Positions 25,557 to 35,360 are shown, counted from the stretch's first letter. The stretch: DNA of 64,000 nucleotides from Halorubrum aquaticum (GCF_900113615.1 NZ_FOPZ01000009.1:38399-102398), one strand, 5' to 3'. Program-made: numbers and translations. Notes: generated by a model from the letters alone, not told the origin.

Positions 25557-26184
25557 GGATCACGCGGCCCGCTTCTCGGAGAAGGCCGCCGAGTACGACG
25601 ACTCGAAGAGCGACGAGTACCACGCCTGTGCGGACCTCGTCGTCGGCTACGCCGACCCCGGCCCCGACGACGTGGTGGCCGACCTCGGCGCGGGGACCGG
25701 CGCGATCTCGCTCGCGCTCGCGCCGGACGCGAAGTTCGTGCTCGCTCGGGACGTCAGCGAGGGGATGATGGAGGAGGGCCGTCGGAAGGCCTCCGAGGCG
25801 CGGATCACGAACGTCGAGTTCGCGTACGGCGAGTTCCGGGAACCGAACCTCGCGGGGCCGGACCGTGAGGCGATCGACGTCGTCACCTCGAACTTCGCGC
25901 TCCATCACCTCGCGGACGACGAGAAGCGCGAGGCGATCCGCGTCATGGCCGACACGGGCGCGCGCCGGATCGTCCTCGGCGACGTGATGTTCTTCGAGGA
26001 GCCGGACCCCGACGAGCCGTACTACAGTCCGGAGGTCGACGACCCCGCGACGGTCGGGACCCTCGTCGAGGCGTTCACGTCCGTCGGCTTCGCGGTCGTC
26101 GCGGTCGAGCGCGTCCACGACCAGGTCGGCGTGATCGTCGCCGAGCGGATCGGCTCGGGCGACGAGGTGCCCGGTGCGGAGTGA
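25540..26184 (+). CDS. Class I SAM-dependent methyltransferase
   Basis: A 214-residue Rossmann methyltransferase. Motif I is VVADLGAGTGAISLALAP near residue 45; the post-motif acidic residue and motif IV region are in IDVVTSNFALHHL. It sits between the two RNase P subunit genes and overlaps the first by 17 bases, a place conserved in haloarchaea, which suggests but does not prove an RNA or RNase P-linked role. Substrate unknown. Confidence 0.85.
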   Translation: MKRSVEDHAARFSEKAAEYDDSKSDEYHACADLVVGYADPGPDDVVADLGAGTGAISLALAPDAKFVLARDVSEGMMEEGRRKASEARITNVEFAYGEFREPNLAGPDREAIDVVTSNFALHHLADDEKREAIRVMADTGARRIVLGDVMFFEEPDPDEPYYSPEVDDPATVGTLVEAFTSVGFAVVAVERVHDQVGVIVAERIGSGDEVPGAE

Positions 26185-26244
26185 CCGGATGGGGGCTGTT
26201 CGGACGCGGAGCGATCGCGTGCGGAGCGACCGGGTGGCCGGCCC

Positions 26245-26724
26245 GTGAAACACCTCCCGAAACACCTCCGGCCCCGCTGGCGGTACCTCGCCGTCGGGAT
26301 CGAGACGTGGCCGGACGCCGAGATCGGCCGCCGTGCGTTCCAGCGCGCGCTCTGGTACGGCGCCGGCAACCTCCTCGGCGACGCGGGCAGCGCCGACGCC
26401 GGTCTGAAACTGCTCTCCTTCTCGTTTTCGGGCGGTGCGGGCGAGGCGGTCGTCCGGGTTCGTCGCGGCCACGTCGAGGAGGCCCGAGCAACGATCGGCT
26501 GCGTGAGTGCGGTCGACGGCGAACCCGTGGGGATCCGCGTTCGCGGGATCTCCGGAACGGTCCGTGCCTGTGAAGAAAGATATATGGGTCGCGCGGCCGC
26601 CAGTTCGACACAGCGAGACGTCGCGTTCGAGGACGCCGATCGGTCCGCCGTCGTGCGCGGCGACGCGTACGACGTGCGGACCGAGTCGGGGTACGTCGGC
26701 GCGGCGGCGTTCGACATCGAGTGA
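26245..26724 (+). CDS. rnp2: Ribonuclease P protein component 2 (Pop5/Rpp14)
   Basis: A 159-residue RRM-like subunit that pairs with Rpp30 to form the RNase P catalytic-support complex. Family features: KHLPKHLRPRWRYLAVGIE at the start and EAVVRVRRGHVEEARATIGCV in the middle. The start is GTG 26245. It is followed 4 bases later by psmA. A purine-rich AGATATATGGG at 26578-26588, inside the gene, could be an internal promoter for psmA. Confidence 0.88.
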   Translation: MKHLPKHLRPRWRYLAVGIETWPDAEIGRRAFQRALWYGAGNLLGDAGSADAGLKLLSFSFSGGAGEAVVRVRRGHVEEARATIGCVSAVDGEPVGIRVRGISGTVRACEERYMGRAAASSTQRDVAFEDADRSAVVRGDAYDVRTESGYVGAAAFDIE

Positions 26725-26728
26725 TATC

Positions 26729-27508
<780 letters not shown>

Positions 27509-27580
27509 ACGCCCCGAACCGACCGAACCCGACTCGGTCCGGTCGAAACGACCATTTTCCGGGACGCGAAACGGGACTCC

Positions 27581-28066
27581 ATGAGCGACGGTGACGCGGT
27601 CGAAGCGGGCGGACCGGGACGAGGACGCGACGGGTCCCTGCTCCCGATCGGCTATGAACTGCGCGAGACGACGCCCTCGGTCGACGCGTTCGTCCGTCTT
27701 CGCCGGGAGGCCGGCATGAGCGACCGGTCGCGCGAGGCGGTCGAGCGGGGGCTCCCGAACACGACGTACGGCGTCCACGTGGTCGAGACCGGATCGACGA
27801 CCGAAACGGCGGTCGGGATGGCGCGGATCGTCGGCGACGGCGGGTCGGTCTTCCACCTCTCGGACATGGCCGTCGCGGAGGCGCATCAGGGACGGGGGAT
27901 CGGGACGGCGATGATGGACGCGCTCGTCGACTGGCTCCGGGCGAACGCGCCGGAGGGCGCGTACGTCGACCTGCTGGCGGACGTCGACGGCTTCTACGAG
28001 CGGTGGGGGTTCGAGCGGACCGCACCCGCCTCGAAGGGGATGGGAATTCGGACCGAGGAGCTGTGA
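27581..28066 (+). CDS. GNAT family N-acetyltransferase
   Basis: A 161-residue GNAT enzyme that moves acetyl from acetyl-CoA to an amine. The CoA pyrophosphate loop is EAHQGRGIGTAMMDALVDWL, about residues 104-123, and the C-terminal strand ends FYERWGFERT. The acetyl acceptor is unknown. It is the same strand as psmA, 72 bases downstream, with a TTTTCC patch between that may be the terminator of psmA. Confidence 0.85.
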   Translation: MSDGDAVEAGGPGRGRDGSLLPIGYELRETTPSVDAFVRLRREAGMSDRSREAVERGLPNTTYGVHVVETGSTTETAVGMARIVGDGGSVFHLSDMAVAEAHQGRGIGTAMMDALVDWLRANAPEGAYVDLLADVDGFYERWGFERTAPASKGMGIRTEEL

Positions 28067-28146
28067 GGGAGAGTCGATCCGACGAGCCGTGAGGGAACCG
28101 CGTCCGGGTCGGGAGAGTTATGCCGGCGGGGGCCGACCGACGACGC

Positions 28147-28986
28147 GTGCAGAAGACGGTACTCATCACCGGGTGTTCCTCGGGCATCGGCCGCGCGACC
28201 GCGCACGCGTTCAACGACGAGGGGTGGACGACCTACGCGACCGCGCGGAACCCCGCAGACGTCGAGACGCTCGGCGAGGCGGGCTGTGAGCTGGCGACGC
28301 TCGACGTCACCGACCAGAGCGACGTCGACCGCGTCGTCGACCGGATCCTCGACGAGGAGGGAGCGATCGACGCGCTCGTCAACAACGCCGGCTACGGCCA
28401 GTTCGGGCCGATGGAGGACGTTCCGACCGAGCGGGTCCACGAACAGTTCGACGTCAACGTCTACGGCCCCCACCGGCTGACTCGGGCCGTGTTGCCGGCG
28501 ATGCGACGCGAACGCGACGGGACGATACTCAACGTCTCCTCGGTGGCGGGACGGGTGTCGTTCCCCGGCGGCGGCGTCTACGCCGGATCGAAGTTCGCGC
28601 TCGAGGCGATGTCGGACGCGCTGCGCAACGAGGTCCGCGAGTTCGGCGTCGACGTGGTCGTGGTCGAGCCCGGAACCGTTCGGACGGACTTCTCGGACCG
28701 CGTCTCGAGGGAGACGGACCCCGAGGAGGCCGACGGGCTGGAACGCTCGAGCGCGTACGAGGCCGTCTACGCGTTCTTCGACGACACGGGGCTGATCGGC
28801 GGGGACGGGCCGGGCGCGGTCGAGCCGGAACTCGTCGCCGGGGAGATCCTCAACGCCGCGAGCGCGACGAAACCGCCAGCACGCGTCCAGCCCGGAACGC
28901 CCGCGCGCGTCGGCGTGCTCGCCCGGTTCCTCCCGGACGCGATCCGCGACAAGGGGTTCGACCTGATCCGGAACTTCGTCTCGTAG
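28147..28986 (+). CDS. Short-chain dehydrogenase/reductase
   Basis: A 279-residue classical SDR. The cofactor motif TGCSSGIG, the NNAGYG strand, and the active-site YAGSK (with Ser in VSSVAGRVSF) are all present. It oxidises or reduces a hydroxyl or carbonyl group with NAD(P); substrate unknown. Two starts are possible: GTG 28147, which puts the first strand where SDRs usually have it, and ATG 28120, nine codons earlier. The GTG is preferred. Confidence 0.85.
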   Translation: MQKTVLITGCSSGIGRATAHAFNDEGWTTYATARNPADVETLGEAGCELATLDVTDQSDVDRVVDRILDEEGAIDALVNNAGYGQFGPMEDVPTERVHEQFDVNVYGPHRLTRAVLPAMRRERDGTILNVSSVAGRVSFPGGGVYAGSKFALEAMSDALRNEVREFGVDVVVVEPGTVRTDFSDRVSRETDPEEADGLERSSAYEAVYAFFDDTGLIGGDGPGAVEPELVAGEILNAASATKPPARVQPGTPARVGVLARFLPDAIRDKGFDLIRNFVS

Positions 28987-29007
28987 CGGGTTCGTCGCGG
29001 ATCCGCT

Positions 29008-29523
29008 TCACCGCTCGGGACCGACCGCGAACGGGCTCTCCCCCTCACGCCACTCCCACCCGGGGAGTCGCGTCTGGAAGCCCGCGGCGAGCGCGGCGTC
29101 GAGGTCGTCGGCCCCCGCGGTCCCCGCGCCCGTCCCGTCCTCCTCGGCCGTAACGTCGCGGTCGACGTGGACGTCCGTGAAGTGAAACGTCGCCTGTGCG
29201 AGCAGCGAGAGGGGCTGTCCGCCGGCGATCGTCGCCGCGAGCTCCCGACCGAGGACCTCGTCGACGACGAAGCCGGGGTAGTCGCCGGCGACGTCGAGGT
29301 CGCGGAGGAGTCCGGCGTACCCCGCCACGTTGACCCCGACCTCGCCGTCCGCGAAGACGGCGTCGACCTCGCGGCGGTAGGTTCCCTCGTCGACGCGGTC
29401 GACCTCGGTGCCGAACAGCGAACCGAGCCGATCGCGCGTGTCGTTGAGGATCGGGACGACGACCGGGGCGCGGTCGCGGATGCGGGCGTGCTCCTCGCGG
29501 ACGGCCTCCGGGGTGACGCGCAT
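29008..29523 (-). CDS. Conserved haloarchaeal protein, unknown function
   Basis: A 171-residue acidic soluble protein. It begins with a helix (TPEAVREEHARIRDRAPVVV) and continues as an alpha/beta domain around GEVGVNVAGYAGLLRDLDVA and FHFTDVHVDRDV. No named family recognised. A minus-strand TTATAAAAG (about 29565-29573) 40-50 bases upstream is a clear promoter, so this is a real gene. It is divergent from aCPSF1 and converges on the SDR gene. Confidence 0.7.
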   Translation of the reverse strand: MRVTPEAVREEHARIRDRAPVVVPILNDTRDRLGSLFGTEVDRVDEGTYRREVDAVFADGEVGVNVAGYAGLLRDLDVAGDYPGFVVDEVLGRELAATIAGGQPLSLLAQATFHFTDVHVDRDVTAEEDGTGAGTAGADDLDAALAAGFQTRLPGWEWREGESPFAVGPER

Positions 29524-29744
29524 GGGCGGACCACGCCGGCAAGCGGTATCGGTTTTGCGAAGTCTTTTATAACGAAGGGAGTGTATTCCGAGACAAGCGG
29601 GTTTTCGCTGGCTGTTCCCGCAACGGTACATACGGACAGTACTTCCACTATGCCTACCCCGTCACGGTCGAACGCTCGGCGACGTGCCGCGTATCGGTTC
29701 CGTCCGACCCGACGGCGGCGGCGATCTACGGCCCGCGGTGAGCT

Positions 29745-31670
29745 ATGAGCCAAGTCGATAAGCAACTCGAGAACCTGAAGTCGACGATAGAACAGGAGGT
29801 CCCGAACGACGTGAGCGTCACGGACGTCAAATACGAGGGGCCGGAGCTAGTCGTGTACACCCGAGACCCGAAGCGGTTCGCGGGCGACGGCGACCTGATC
29901 CGGCGACTCGCCTCGAAGCTCCGCAAGCGGATCACGGTCCGCCCGGATCCCTCGGTGTTGTCCCCCCCGAAACGGGCGGAAAAGGAGGTCAGGGACGTCA
30001 TTCCGGACGACGCCGGGGTGACGGATCTCGACTTCCACGAGGACACCGGCGAGGTGGTGATCGAGGCCGAAAAGCCCGGGATGGTGATCGGCCGTCGGGG
30101 CTCCACGCTCCGGGAGATCACCCAGGAGATCGGCTGGACTCCGGAGGTCGTCCGGACGCCGCCGATCGAGTCCTCGACGGTTTCGAACGTCCGGAACTTC
30201 CTGAAGAACGAGCGCGAGGAGCGCCGCGACATCCTCGAGCGCGTCGGCCGACAGATCCATCGCGAGGAGATGTCCGACGACGAGTGGGTGCGGATCACGA
30301 CGCTCGGCTGCTGTCGTGAGGTCGGCCGGGCCGCGTTCATCCTCTCGACGCCCGAGACGCGGATCCTGATCGACTGCGGGGACAAACCCGGCGCTGAGGG
30401 TGAGGTCCCGTACCTCCAGGTGCCCGAGGCGCTCGGCGCGGGCGCGGCGACCCTCGACGCCGTCGTGTTGACCCACGCCCACCTCGACCACTCCGCGTTG
30501 TTGCCCCTGCTCTTCAAGTACGGCTACGACGGCCCGGTGTACACCACCGAGCCGACCCGCGACCTGATGGGGCTGCTCCAACTCGACTACCTCGACGTGG
30601 CGGCCAAGGAGGGACGCACCCCGCCGTACGAGTCCGCGCAGGTCCGTGAGACGATCAAACACACGATCCCGCTCGAGTTCGGCGACGTGACGGACATCGC
30701 GCCCGACATCAAGCTCACCTTCCACAACGCGGGGCACATCCTCGGCAGCGCGGTGACGCACTTCCACATCGGCGACGGCCTCTACAACGTCGCCTTCTCC
30801 GGGGACATCCACTACGAGGACACCCGCCTCTTCAACGGCGCGGTCAACGACTTCCCGCGCGTCGAGACGCTGGTCCTCGAGTCGACCTACGGCGGCCGCA
30901 ACGACTACCAGACCGACCAGGCCGACTCCGAGGAGGCGCTCAAACGCGTCATCAACGAGACGTACGAGCAGGGCGGCAAGGTCGTCATCCCGGCGTTCGC
31001 GGTCGGGCGCTCACAGGAGATAATGCTCGTCTTGGAGGAGGCGATGCGCGAGGGCGAGATCCCCTCGATGCCGGTCCACCTCGACGGGATGATATGGGAG
31101 GCGACCGCGATCCACACCACCTATCCGGAGTACCTCCGCGACGACCTCCGGAACCGGATCTTCCACGAGGACGAGAACCCGTTCCTCGCCGAGGAGTTCA
31201 ACCACATCGACGGCGGCGAGGACGAGCGTCAGGACGTCGCCGACGGCGAGGAGTGTATCATCCTCTCGACGTCGGGGATGATCGAGGGCGGCCCCATCAT
31301 GTCGTGGCTCCGCCACATCGGGCCGGAGCCGGACTCGAACCTCGTGTTCGTCGGCTACCAGGCACAGGGGACGCTCGGTCGCCGGATCCAGAACGGCTGG
31401 GACGAGATCCCCGTCTCCGACTGGGGCAACGGCGGCCGCGGCGACACCCTCTCGCTCGAGATGGGCGTCGAGACCGTCGACGGCTTCTCCGGACACGCCG
31501 ACCGGCAGGGCCTGGAGAACTTCGTGAAGACGATGAACCCGCGTCCCGAGAAGGTGCTCTGCGTCCACGGCGACGAGCGGTCCGTTCAGGACCTGTCCTC
31601 GGCGCTGTATCACGACTACAACATGCGGACGTTCGCGCCGAAGAACCTGGAGACGTTCCGGTTCAAGTAG
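29745..31670 (+). CDS. Archaeal CPSF ribonuclease aCPSF1 (KH + MBL/beta-CASP)
   Basis: A 641-residue RNA endonuclease and transcription-termination factor. Two KH-like RNA-binding domains fill residues 1-180 (GXXG loop in VIGRRGSTLREI); a metallo-beta-lactamase and beta-CASP nuclease follows, with zinc motif LTHAHLDHSALLP near 248, STYGGRN, and the C-terminal GFSGHADRQGLEN and VHGDERSV. It cuts 3' ends of nascent transcripts at U-rich tracts to end transcription archaea-wide. A 32-codon ORF (29650-29748) ends over its start codon (ATGA). Confidence 0.95.
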   Translation: MSQVDKQLENLKSTIEQEVPNDVSVTDVKYEGPELVVYTRDPKRFAGDGDLIRRLASKLRKRITVRPDPSVLSPPKRAEKEVRDVIPDDAGVTDLDFHEDTGEVVIEAEKPGMVIGRRGSTLREITQEIGWTPEVVRTPPIESSTVSNVRNFLKNEREERRDILERVGRQIHREEMSDDEWVRITTLGCCREVGRAAFILSTPETRILIDCGDKPGAEGEVPYLQVPEALGAGAATLDAVVLTHAHLDHSALLPLLFKYGYDGPVYTTEPTRDLMGLLQLDYLDVAAKEGRTPPYESAQVRETIKHTIPLEFGDVTDIAPDIKLTFHNAGHILGSAVTHFHIGDGLYNVAFSGDIHYEDTRLFNGAVNDFPRVETLVLESTYGGRNDYQTDQADSEEALKRVINETYEQGGKVVIPAFAVGRSQEIMLVLEEAMREGEIPSMPVHLDGMIWEATAIHTTYPEYLRDDLRNRIFHEDENPFLAEEFNHIDGGEDERQDVADGEECIILSTSGMIEGGPIMSWLRHIGPEPDSNLVFVGYQAQGTLGRRIQNGWDEIPVSDWGNGGRGDTLSLEMGVETVDGFSGHADRQGLENFVKTMNPRPEKVLCVHGDERSVQDLSSALYHDYNMRTFAPKNLETFRFK

Positions 31671-31717
31671 ACGGCCGACGTGACTGCCCGATCCGCGCCA
31701 CGCCGTCGCGGCTGACG

Positions 31718-31723
31718 TTTAAG
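31718..31723 (+). promoter_or_regulatory. TATA box of methylglyoxal synthase gene
   Basis: TTTAAG lies 24-29 bases before ATG 31747, the spacing that puts the transcription start on or next to the start codon. This implies a leaderless mRNA. Inferred from spacing and composition. Confidence 0.55.
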
Positions 31724-31746
31724 TTCCGTCACGGCGATGCCGATCC

Positions 31747-32184
31747 ATGCGCATCGCGCTCATCGCCCACGACGAACTCAAAGACGAGATGGTCGCGTTC
31801 GTGGAGACGCACGCGGACGTGCTCGGCGAACACGAACTGGTCACGACGGGCACCACCGGAAAGCGGATCAGCGACGAGACCGGTCTGGCGGTGAACCGAC
31901 AGGCCTCCGGGCCGCTCGGCGGCGACCTCCAGATCGGGGCGATGGTGGCGAACGGCGCGATCGACGGGCTGGTCTTCCTGCGCGATCCGCTCACCGCCCA
32001 GCCGCACGAGCCGGACATCTCCGCGCTGTTGCGCGTCTGCGACGTGAAGGACGTGCCGGTGGCGACGAACCTCGCGTCGGCCGAACTGCTCGTTCAGGGG
32101 CTCCTCGTCGCGGAGTATCCGGTCTCCGAGGACCTCCTCGACGAGCGCTCGCCGCTGACGGACCGCGGATCTCAAGACGAATAA
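31747..32184 (+). CDS. mgsA: Methylglyoxal synthase
   Basis: A 145-residue enzyme that converts dihydroxyacetone phosphate to methylglyoxal and phosphate, a bypass of lower glycolysis. Active-site pieces: [36 protein letters not shown] (catalytic Asp), [12 protein letters not shown], and [15 protein letters not shown]. Full family length with no odd residues. Its own TATA box lies 24 bases ahead. Confidence 0.95.
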   Translation: MRIALIAHDELKDEMVAFVETHADVLGEHELVTTGTTGKRISDETGLAVNRQASGPLGGDLQIGAMVANGAIDGLVFLRDPLTAQPHEPDISALLRVCDVKDVPVATNLASAELLVQGLLVAEYPVSEDLLDERSPLTDRGSQDE

Positions 32185-32198
32185 CCGGCCCGTCGGAG

Positions 32199-32206
32199 TT
32201 TATATA
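32199..32206 (+). promoter_or_regulatory. TATA box of secreted-protein gene
   Basis: TTTATATA sits 23-30 bases before ATG 32229, giving a leaderless transcript. The 44-base gap to the preceding gene has little else in it. Confidence 0.6.
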
Positions 32207-32228
32207 GGAGACGCCGTACGCGGGAGCG

Positions 32229-32735
32229 ATGGAACCGATCACGCCGGCGCGGACGGTCGCGATCTGCTGTCTCGTCCTCCTCGTCGCGACCGCGGCCGTT
32301 CCCGGCGGGGTCGCGGCGACGACCCCCGATCCGACCGAGGGAACCGCCGACCCGTCGGACGGGACCGCGGACCGTGAGGTCGGGCCGCTGACCGAGTGCT
32401 TCGCCGGCGACGGGTATCCGCTGGCGATCGGCGACCCGCCGGCGACGATCGACGCGCTCGTTCACGTCTCCGTGCTCACCGACCCCGCCGCGGGCGACGA
32501 GTTCGGCGTCGAACTCGCCGGGACGCTCGAGGGCGAGCCGGTCGTGACGCTCGCGGCTGGCGTCCGCCTGAACGCGCCCGGACTGATCGCCACCGGGATC
32601 GACCCGTTCGCGGCGTTCGACCTGTTGTACGCCTACGAACTCCGGCTGTCGATGTTCGACGGCGGGATCGACGACACGGCCTACGACGAGGACCGCCCGC
32701 CGGTCGGATCGGCCGCCGGGGCGGTTCCCTGTTGA
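32229..32735 (+). CDS. Secreted haloarchaeal protein, unknown function
   Basis: A 168-residue protein with a Sec-type signal peptide, about residues 1-30 (TVAICCLVLLVATAAVPGGVAA), then a Thr/Asp-rich linker and an alpha/beta domain. Two cysteines remain after cleavage, near residue 57 (TECFAG) and at the very C-terminus (AVPC), possibly a disulphide. No named family recognised with confidence. Its own TATA box supports expression. Confidence 0.65.
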   Translation: MEPITPARTVAICCLVLLVATAAVPGGVAATTPDPTEGTADPSDGTADREVGPLTECFAGDGYPLAIGDPPATIDALVHVSVLTDPAAGDEFGVELAGTLEGEPVVTLAAGVRLNAPGLIATGIDPFAAFDLLYAYELRLSMFDGGIDDTAYDEDRPPVGSAAGAVPC

Positions 32736-32842
32736 CCGCGGATCGGATCGTTCCGAGCCGCTCCGCTCCGGGGCGATCGACTCTCCCCACCCCAACCGTC
32801 GACGACTTTATCTTCGTGACCGCGGGAACGTGGTACCGCATC

Positions 32843-33142
32843 ATGTCCGACGGGGAGTTGGAGGACTTCACGATCCTGCGCGAGTTGGACGAACCGATCA
32901 CCGAGGAGGAACTCGACGCCGCCGGCGAGCAGTCGGGCGAGGTGCTCGAACGGCTCCGCGAGGAGGGCGTCGGGATCGAGTGGGTCGATTCGGAAGTCAT
33001 GACCGACGAGGACGGCGACGTGACCGGGACGTTCTGTCACTACCGAGCCGAGGACGCCGAGGCGATCCGCGAACACGCCGACCGGGCCGGGCTGCCGGCG
33101 ACGCGTATCGACCGACGCGGGGAGCCGCTGGAGGGCGAGTAA
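32843..33142 (+). CDS. DUF4242/nickel-binding-like small protein
   Basis: A 99-residue ferredoxin-like-fold domain of the DUF4242 family, some of whose members bind nickel. The pattern is ITEEELDAAGEQSGEVL, a WVDSEV strand, and EDAEAIREHADRAGLPATRI at the end. Function unknown. An in-frame TTTATCTTCG (32807-32816) about 30 bases before the ATG may be its promoter; it follows the secreted-protein gene. Confidence 0.75.
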   Translation: MSDGELEDFTILRELDEPITEEELDAAGEQSGEVLERLREEGVGIEWVDSEVMTDEDGDVTGTFCHYRAEDAEAIREHADRAGLPATRIDRRGEPLEGE

Positions 33143-33174
33143 CCCGCGACCGTTCCCCGCGAGGACCGGGGCCG

Positions 33175-33687
33175 TCAGTCGGGGCGAACGCCGCGCACGA
33201 GCCCGACGAGCTCCCGTCTCGCGTCGTTCGCGTCCGTATCGAGTCGGTAGGCTCCGCCCGCGATCAGGTACGACCCGGCCTCCCACACCGCGAGCAGCGC
33301 CTCGACCGGCACCGTTCCCTCGTCGAGCGCGCAACGACCGCGGAGGGTGACGAGCGTCGCCTCGGCGGCGTCGGGGTCGTCGACCGCGATCGTCCGCTCG
33401 CCGCGGGGCTCGACGTCCTCGATGTCGCGCTCGGCGAGCCGGTCACGGAAGCCCGCCTCGGCCCTGTTCTCGACGAGTCGAGTGAGCGCGGCGTTCGGCG
33501 CCGTCTCGGGGCGGATCCGGAGGCGACTCGCGAAGAAGAAGGGACGCGGTTCCGACCGGTCGGCGCGCTCGTATCGGACCGTGCTCGCGGTCACCGAGAC
33601 GGGACCGGCGGCGAACGGCCGGTCGGTCGTCTCGTCGACGCGTCGCCAACCGTCGAGGCGGTCGGCGGGGACGACCGGTGGCTCCAT
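33175..33687 (-). CDS. Conserved haloarchaeal protein, unknown function
   Basis: A 170-residue soluble protein not matched to a named family. Beta-rich in its middle (GPVSVTASTVRYERADRSEP then RPFFFASRLRI) and with a C-terminal helical region (VPVEALLAVWEAGSYLIAGG). ATG 33687 is chosen because the 71 upstream codons look random and cover the gap to TFS. Convergent with the DUF4242 gene, 32 bases apart. Confidence 0.6.
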   Translation of the reverse strand: MEPPVVPADRLDGWRRVDETTDRPFAAGPVSVTASTVRYERADRSEPRPFFFASRLRIRPETAPNAALTRLVENRAEAGFRDRLAERDIEDVEPRGERTIAVDDPDAAEATLVTLRGRCALDEGTVPVEALLAVWEAGSYLIAGGAYRLDTDANDARRELVGLVRGVRPD

Positions 33688-33782
33688 ACCCCCTCTTTCG
33701 GCAGGAGCCAAGGTAAACGACGGGGGCAGTTCGGGACCGACCGGAGCGTTCGGGCCGCAACGCGCTTCGGCTACGGAACCCC

Positions 33783-34106
33783 TCAGTGGTCGTCCTCGCG
33801 CCACTTGTGCTCGCACTCGGTACAGACGAAGAATCGCGTCTCGGACTCGTCGGCCGAGCGGATCTGTTGCATGTACCAGTACGCGCGGTCGTTGCCGCAC
33901 TCCGGGCAGTAGGCGGTCGTCTCCGGGAGCCCCTTGTCCTCGGCGTCGCTGACGTCGACGATCTCCGACTCCACCTGGGACTGTGTCGTCCAGGCGTCCT
34001 CCTCGTCCTCGTCGCGGCCGACCTCGTAGCCGCAGGCGTCACAGACCCAGTGGTCCTCGCCCTCGCCCGACTTCATCATCGAGCCGCACTCGTCGCAGAA
34101 CTTCAT
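33783..34106 (-). CDS. tfs: Transcription factor S (TFS, TFIIS-like)
   Basis: A 107-residue transcript-cleavage factor. The N-terminal zinc ribbon is CDECGSMM...CDACGYE; the C-terminal TFIIS-type ribbon is CPECGND...CTECEHKW with the catalytic RSADE loop between that enters the polymerase active site to rescue stalled complexes. ATG 34106 gives the normal length; the upstream frame is non-coding. Confidence 0.95.
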   Translation of the reverse strand: MKFCDECGSMMKSGEGEDHWVCDACGYEVGRDEDEEDAWTTQSQVESEIVDVSDAEDKGLPETTAYCPECGNDRAYWYMQQIRSADESETRFFVCTECEHKWREDDH

Positions 34107-34167
34107 GCACGAACCAACGAGGGGTGACACATAAGCGGCGGGATCCCGCCGCGGGGGCCGTCCGGTC

Positions 34168-35055
34168 TCACTCGACGTGGTCGGCGAGGGCGAACCGGAT
34201 CCGCTCCTCCTCGCTGCCCTTCGTCTCGCGGCCGGTGACGACGATCTCGCCGATCTCCCCCGTGGACCCGACGTGGGTTCCCGCACAGGCCGTCCGGTCG
34301 TAGGGTTCGGCTGCGTCGGACGTGGCATCGCCCTCGCGTGTTCCGCCGATCTCGACGATCCGTAGTTCGGTGATCGAGTCCGGGAGGAGGTCGATCCGCG
34401 TTCGGTCGGCGTCGAGCGTCGCCTCCGCTTCGGTGCGGTCCATCGTGTAGCTCACGACGGGGCGGTCGTCCTCGACGAGCTCGTTCAGTCGCGTCTCGAT
34501 CCGGGCGAGGTCGTCGGCGTCGAACCGGTCGTAGGCCGCGTCGAGGTGGGCGCGGTCGGCGTACAGCTGGTTGCCGGTCGTGCGCGCGTCGTACTCCTCG
34601 AGGAGCAGCGCCGAGAGCAGGTGCTGTGCGGTGTGGTATCGTGCGTGTGCCCGACGGCGGTTCCAGTCGATCTCGCCGATCACGGCCGTCCCGGGTTCGG
34701 GGAGGTCGCTCGGCGTCGCGTGTCCGTCGTTTCCGATGTCGCCGTCGTGGCCGTCGTTCTCGCCGTCATCGTCGATCCGATCGGTCCGGTCGGCCCGGTC
34801 GGCGGGCGCGAGCGTGTGGTATACCGTGTCGGCCTTCTCGACGTCGACGACGCGCCAGCGCCGATCGGGGTCGCCGGCGACGCGGAGCGTCCCGGTGTCG
34901 TGTGGCTGGCCGCCGCCAGTCGGGTAGAAGTGGGTTCCGTCGAGGACGACCCGGTCCTCGAGGGTTCGTTCGACGGTCGCCTCGAACCGCCGGACCGTGT
35001 CGTCTACGAGGTAGCGTTGCTCGGTCACGTGATCGGAGAGCGCCCGGGTAAACAT
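34168..35055 (-). CDS. alaX: Alanyl-tRNA editing protein AlaX (AlaX-M/L type)
   Basis: A 295-residue stand-alone editing enzyme that hydrolyses Ser- or Gly-tRNA(Ala). The zinc site is ARYHTAQHLLSALLL (HxxxH) plus CAGTHVGSTGEIG at the C-terminus. The N-terminal beta domain holds VVLDGTHFYPTGGGQPHDTG. An acidic/Gly-rich loop of about 35 residues (RIDDDGENDGHDGDIGNDG) is inserted between the two. ATG 35055 is used; GTG 35031, which begins VTEQRYL, is also possible. Confidence 0.9.
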   Translation of the reverse strand: MFTRALSDHVTEQRYLVDDTVRRFEATVERTLEDRVVLDGTHFYPTGGGQPHDTGTLRVAGDPDRRWRVVDVEKADTVYHTLAPADRADRTDRIDDDGENDGHDGDIGNDGHATPSDLPEPGTAVIGEIDWNRRRAHARYHTAQHLLSALLLEEYDARTTGNQLYADRAHLDAAYDRFDADDLARIETRLNELVEDDRPVVSYTMDRTEAEATLDADRTRIDLLPDSITELRIVEIGGTREGDATSDAAEPYDRTACAGTHVGSTGEIGEIVVTGRETKGSEEERIRFALADHVE

Positions 35056-35091
35056 AAATCACCGCGAGGGGATGCCGCCCTCAGGGTACGT

Positions 35092-35163
35092 CCGGTACGT
35101 TCCGATCCATCCGGTACGTCCCGCTCCGTCCAGTACGTCCCGCTCCGTCCGGTACGTTCCGCG
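35092..35163 (+). repeat. 19-bp tandem repeat, 3 full units plus a partial
   Basis: Units begin at 35092, 35111, 35130 and 35149, each starting CCGGTACGT or CCAGTACGT and ending about CCGCTCCGT. Units 2 and 3 differ at one base; unit 1 differs at a few. A partial fourth unit ends near 35163. It lies just ahead of the AlaX gene (minus strand) and just left of the truncated repeat copy. Confidence 0.85.
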
Positions 35164-35199
35164 TCCCCCCCTCGCCGACCGCACGACCCCGGACCCACA

Positions 35200-35360
35200 C
35201 CGACCGCGACCGCCCCGCACCTCACGCCTCCCCAGCCTCGGTCTCGGCGACCCGCCGGAACCGCCGGCGGGTCGCCTCGACCTCCCTCGCGTTCCCGCTC
35301 GCGCCGACGGCGCGAGACGGGGTTCGCGCCACCACAGGAGCCGCCTCACCGCGCAGTACA
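35200..35360 (+). repeat. Dispersed repeat, truncated copy B (right module)
   Basis: Aligns with the right part of copy A at 23345-23470: GCCCCGCACCTCAC, CCTCCCCAGCCTCG and CGCGCCACC match. It has two copy-specific hairpins: a perfect 13-bp stem GGCGACCCGCCGG at 35246-35258 with its complement at 35264-35276, and an 8-bp stem CTCGCGCC/GGCGCGAG at 35298-35316. The left module with AAAGCCCCAG is absent. Confidence 0.7.
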
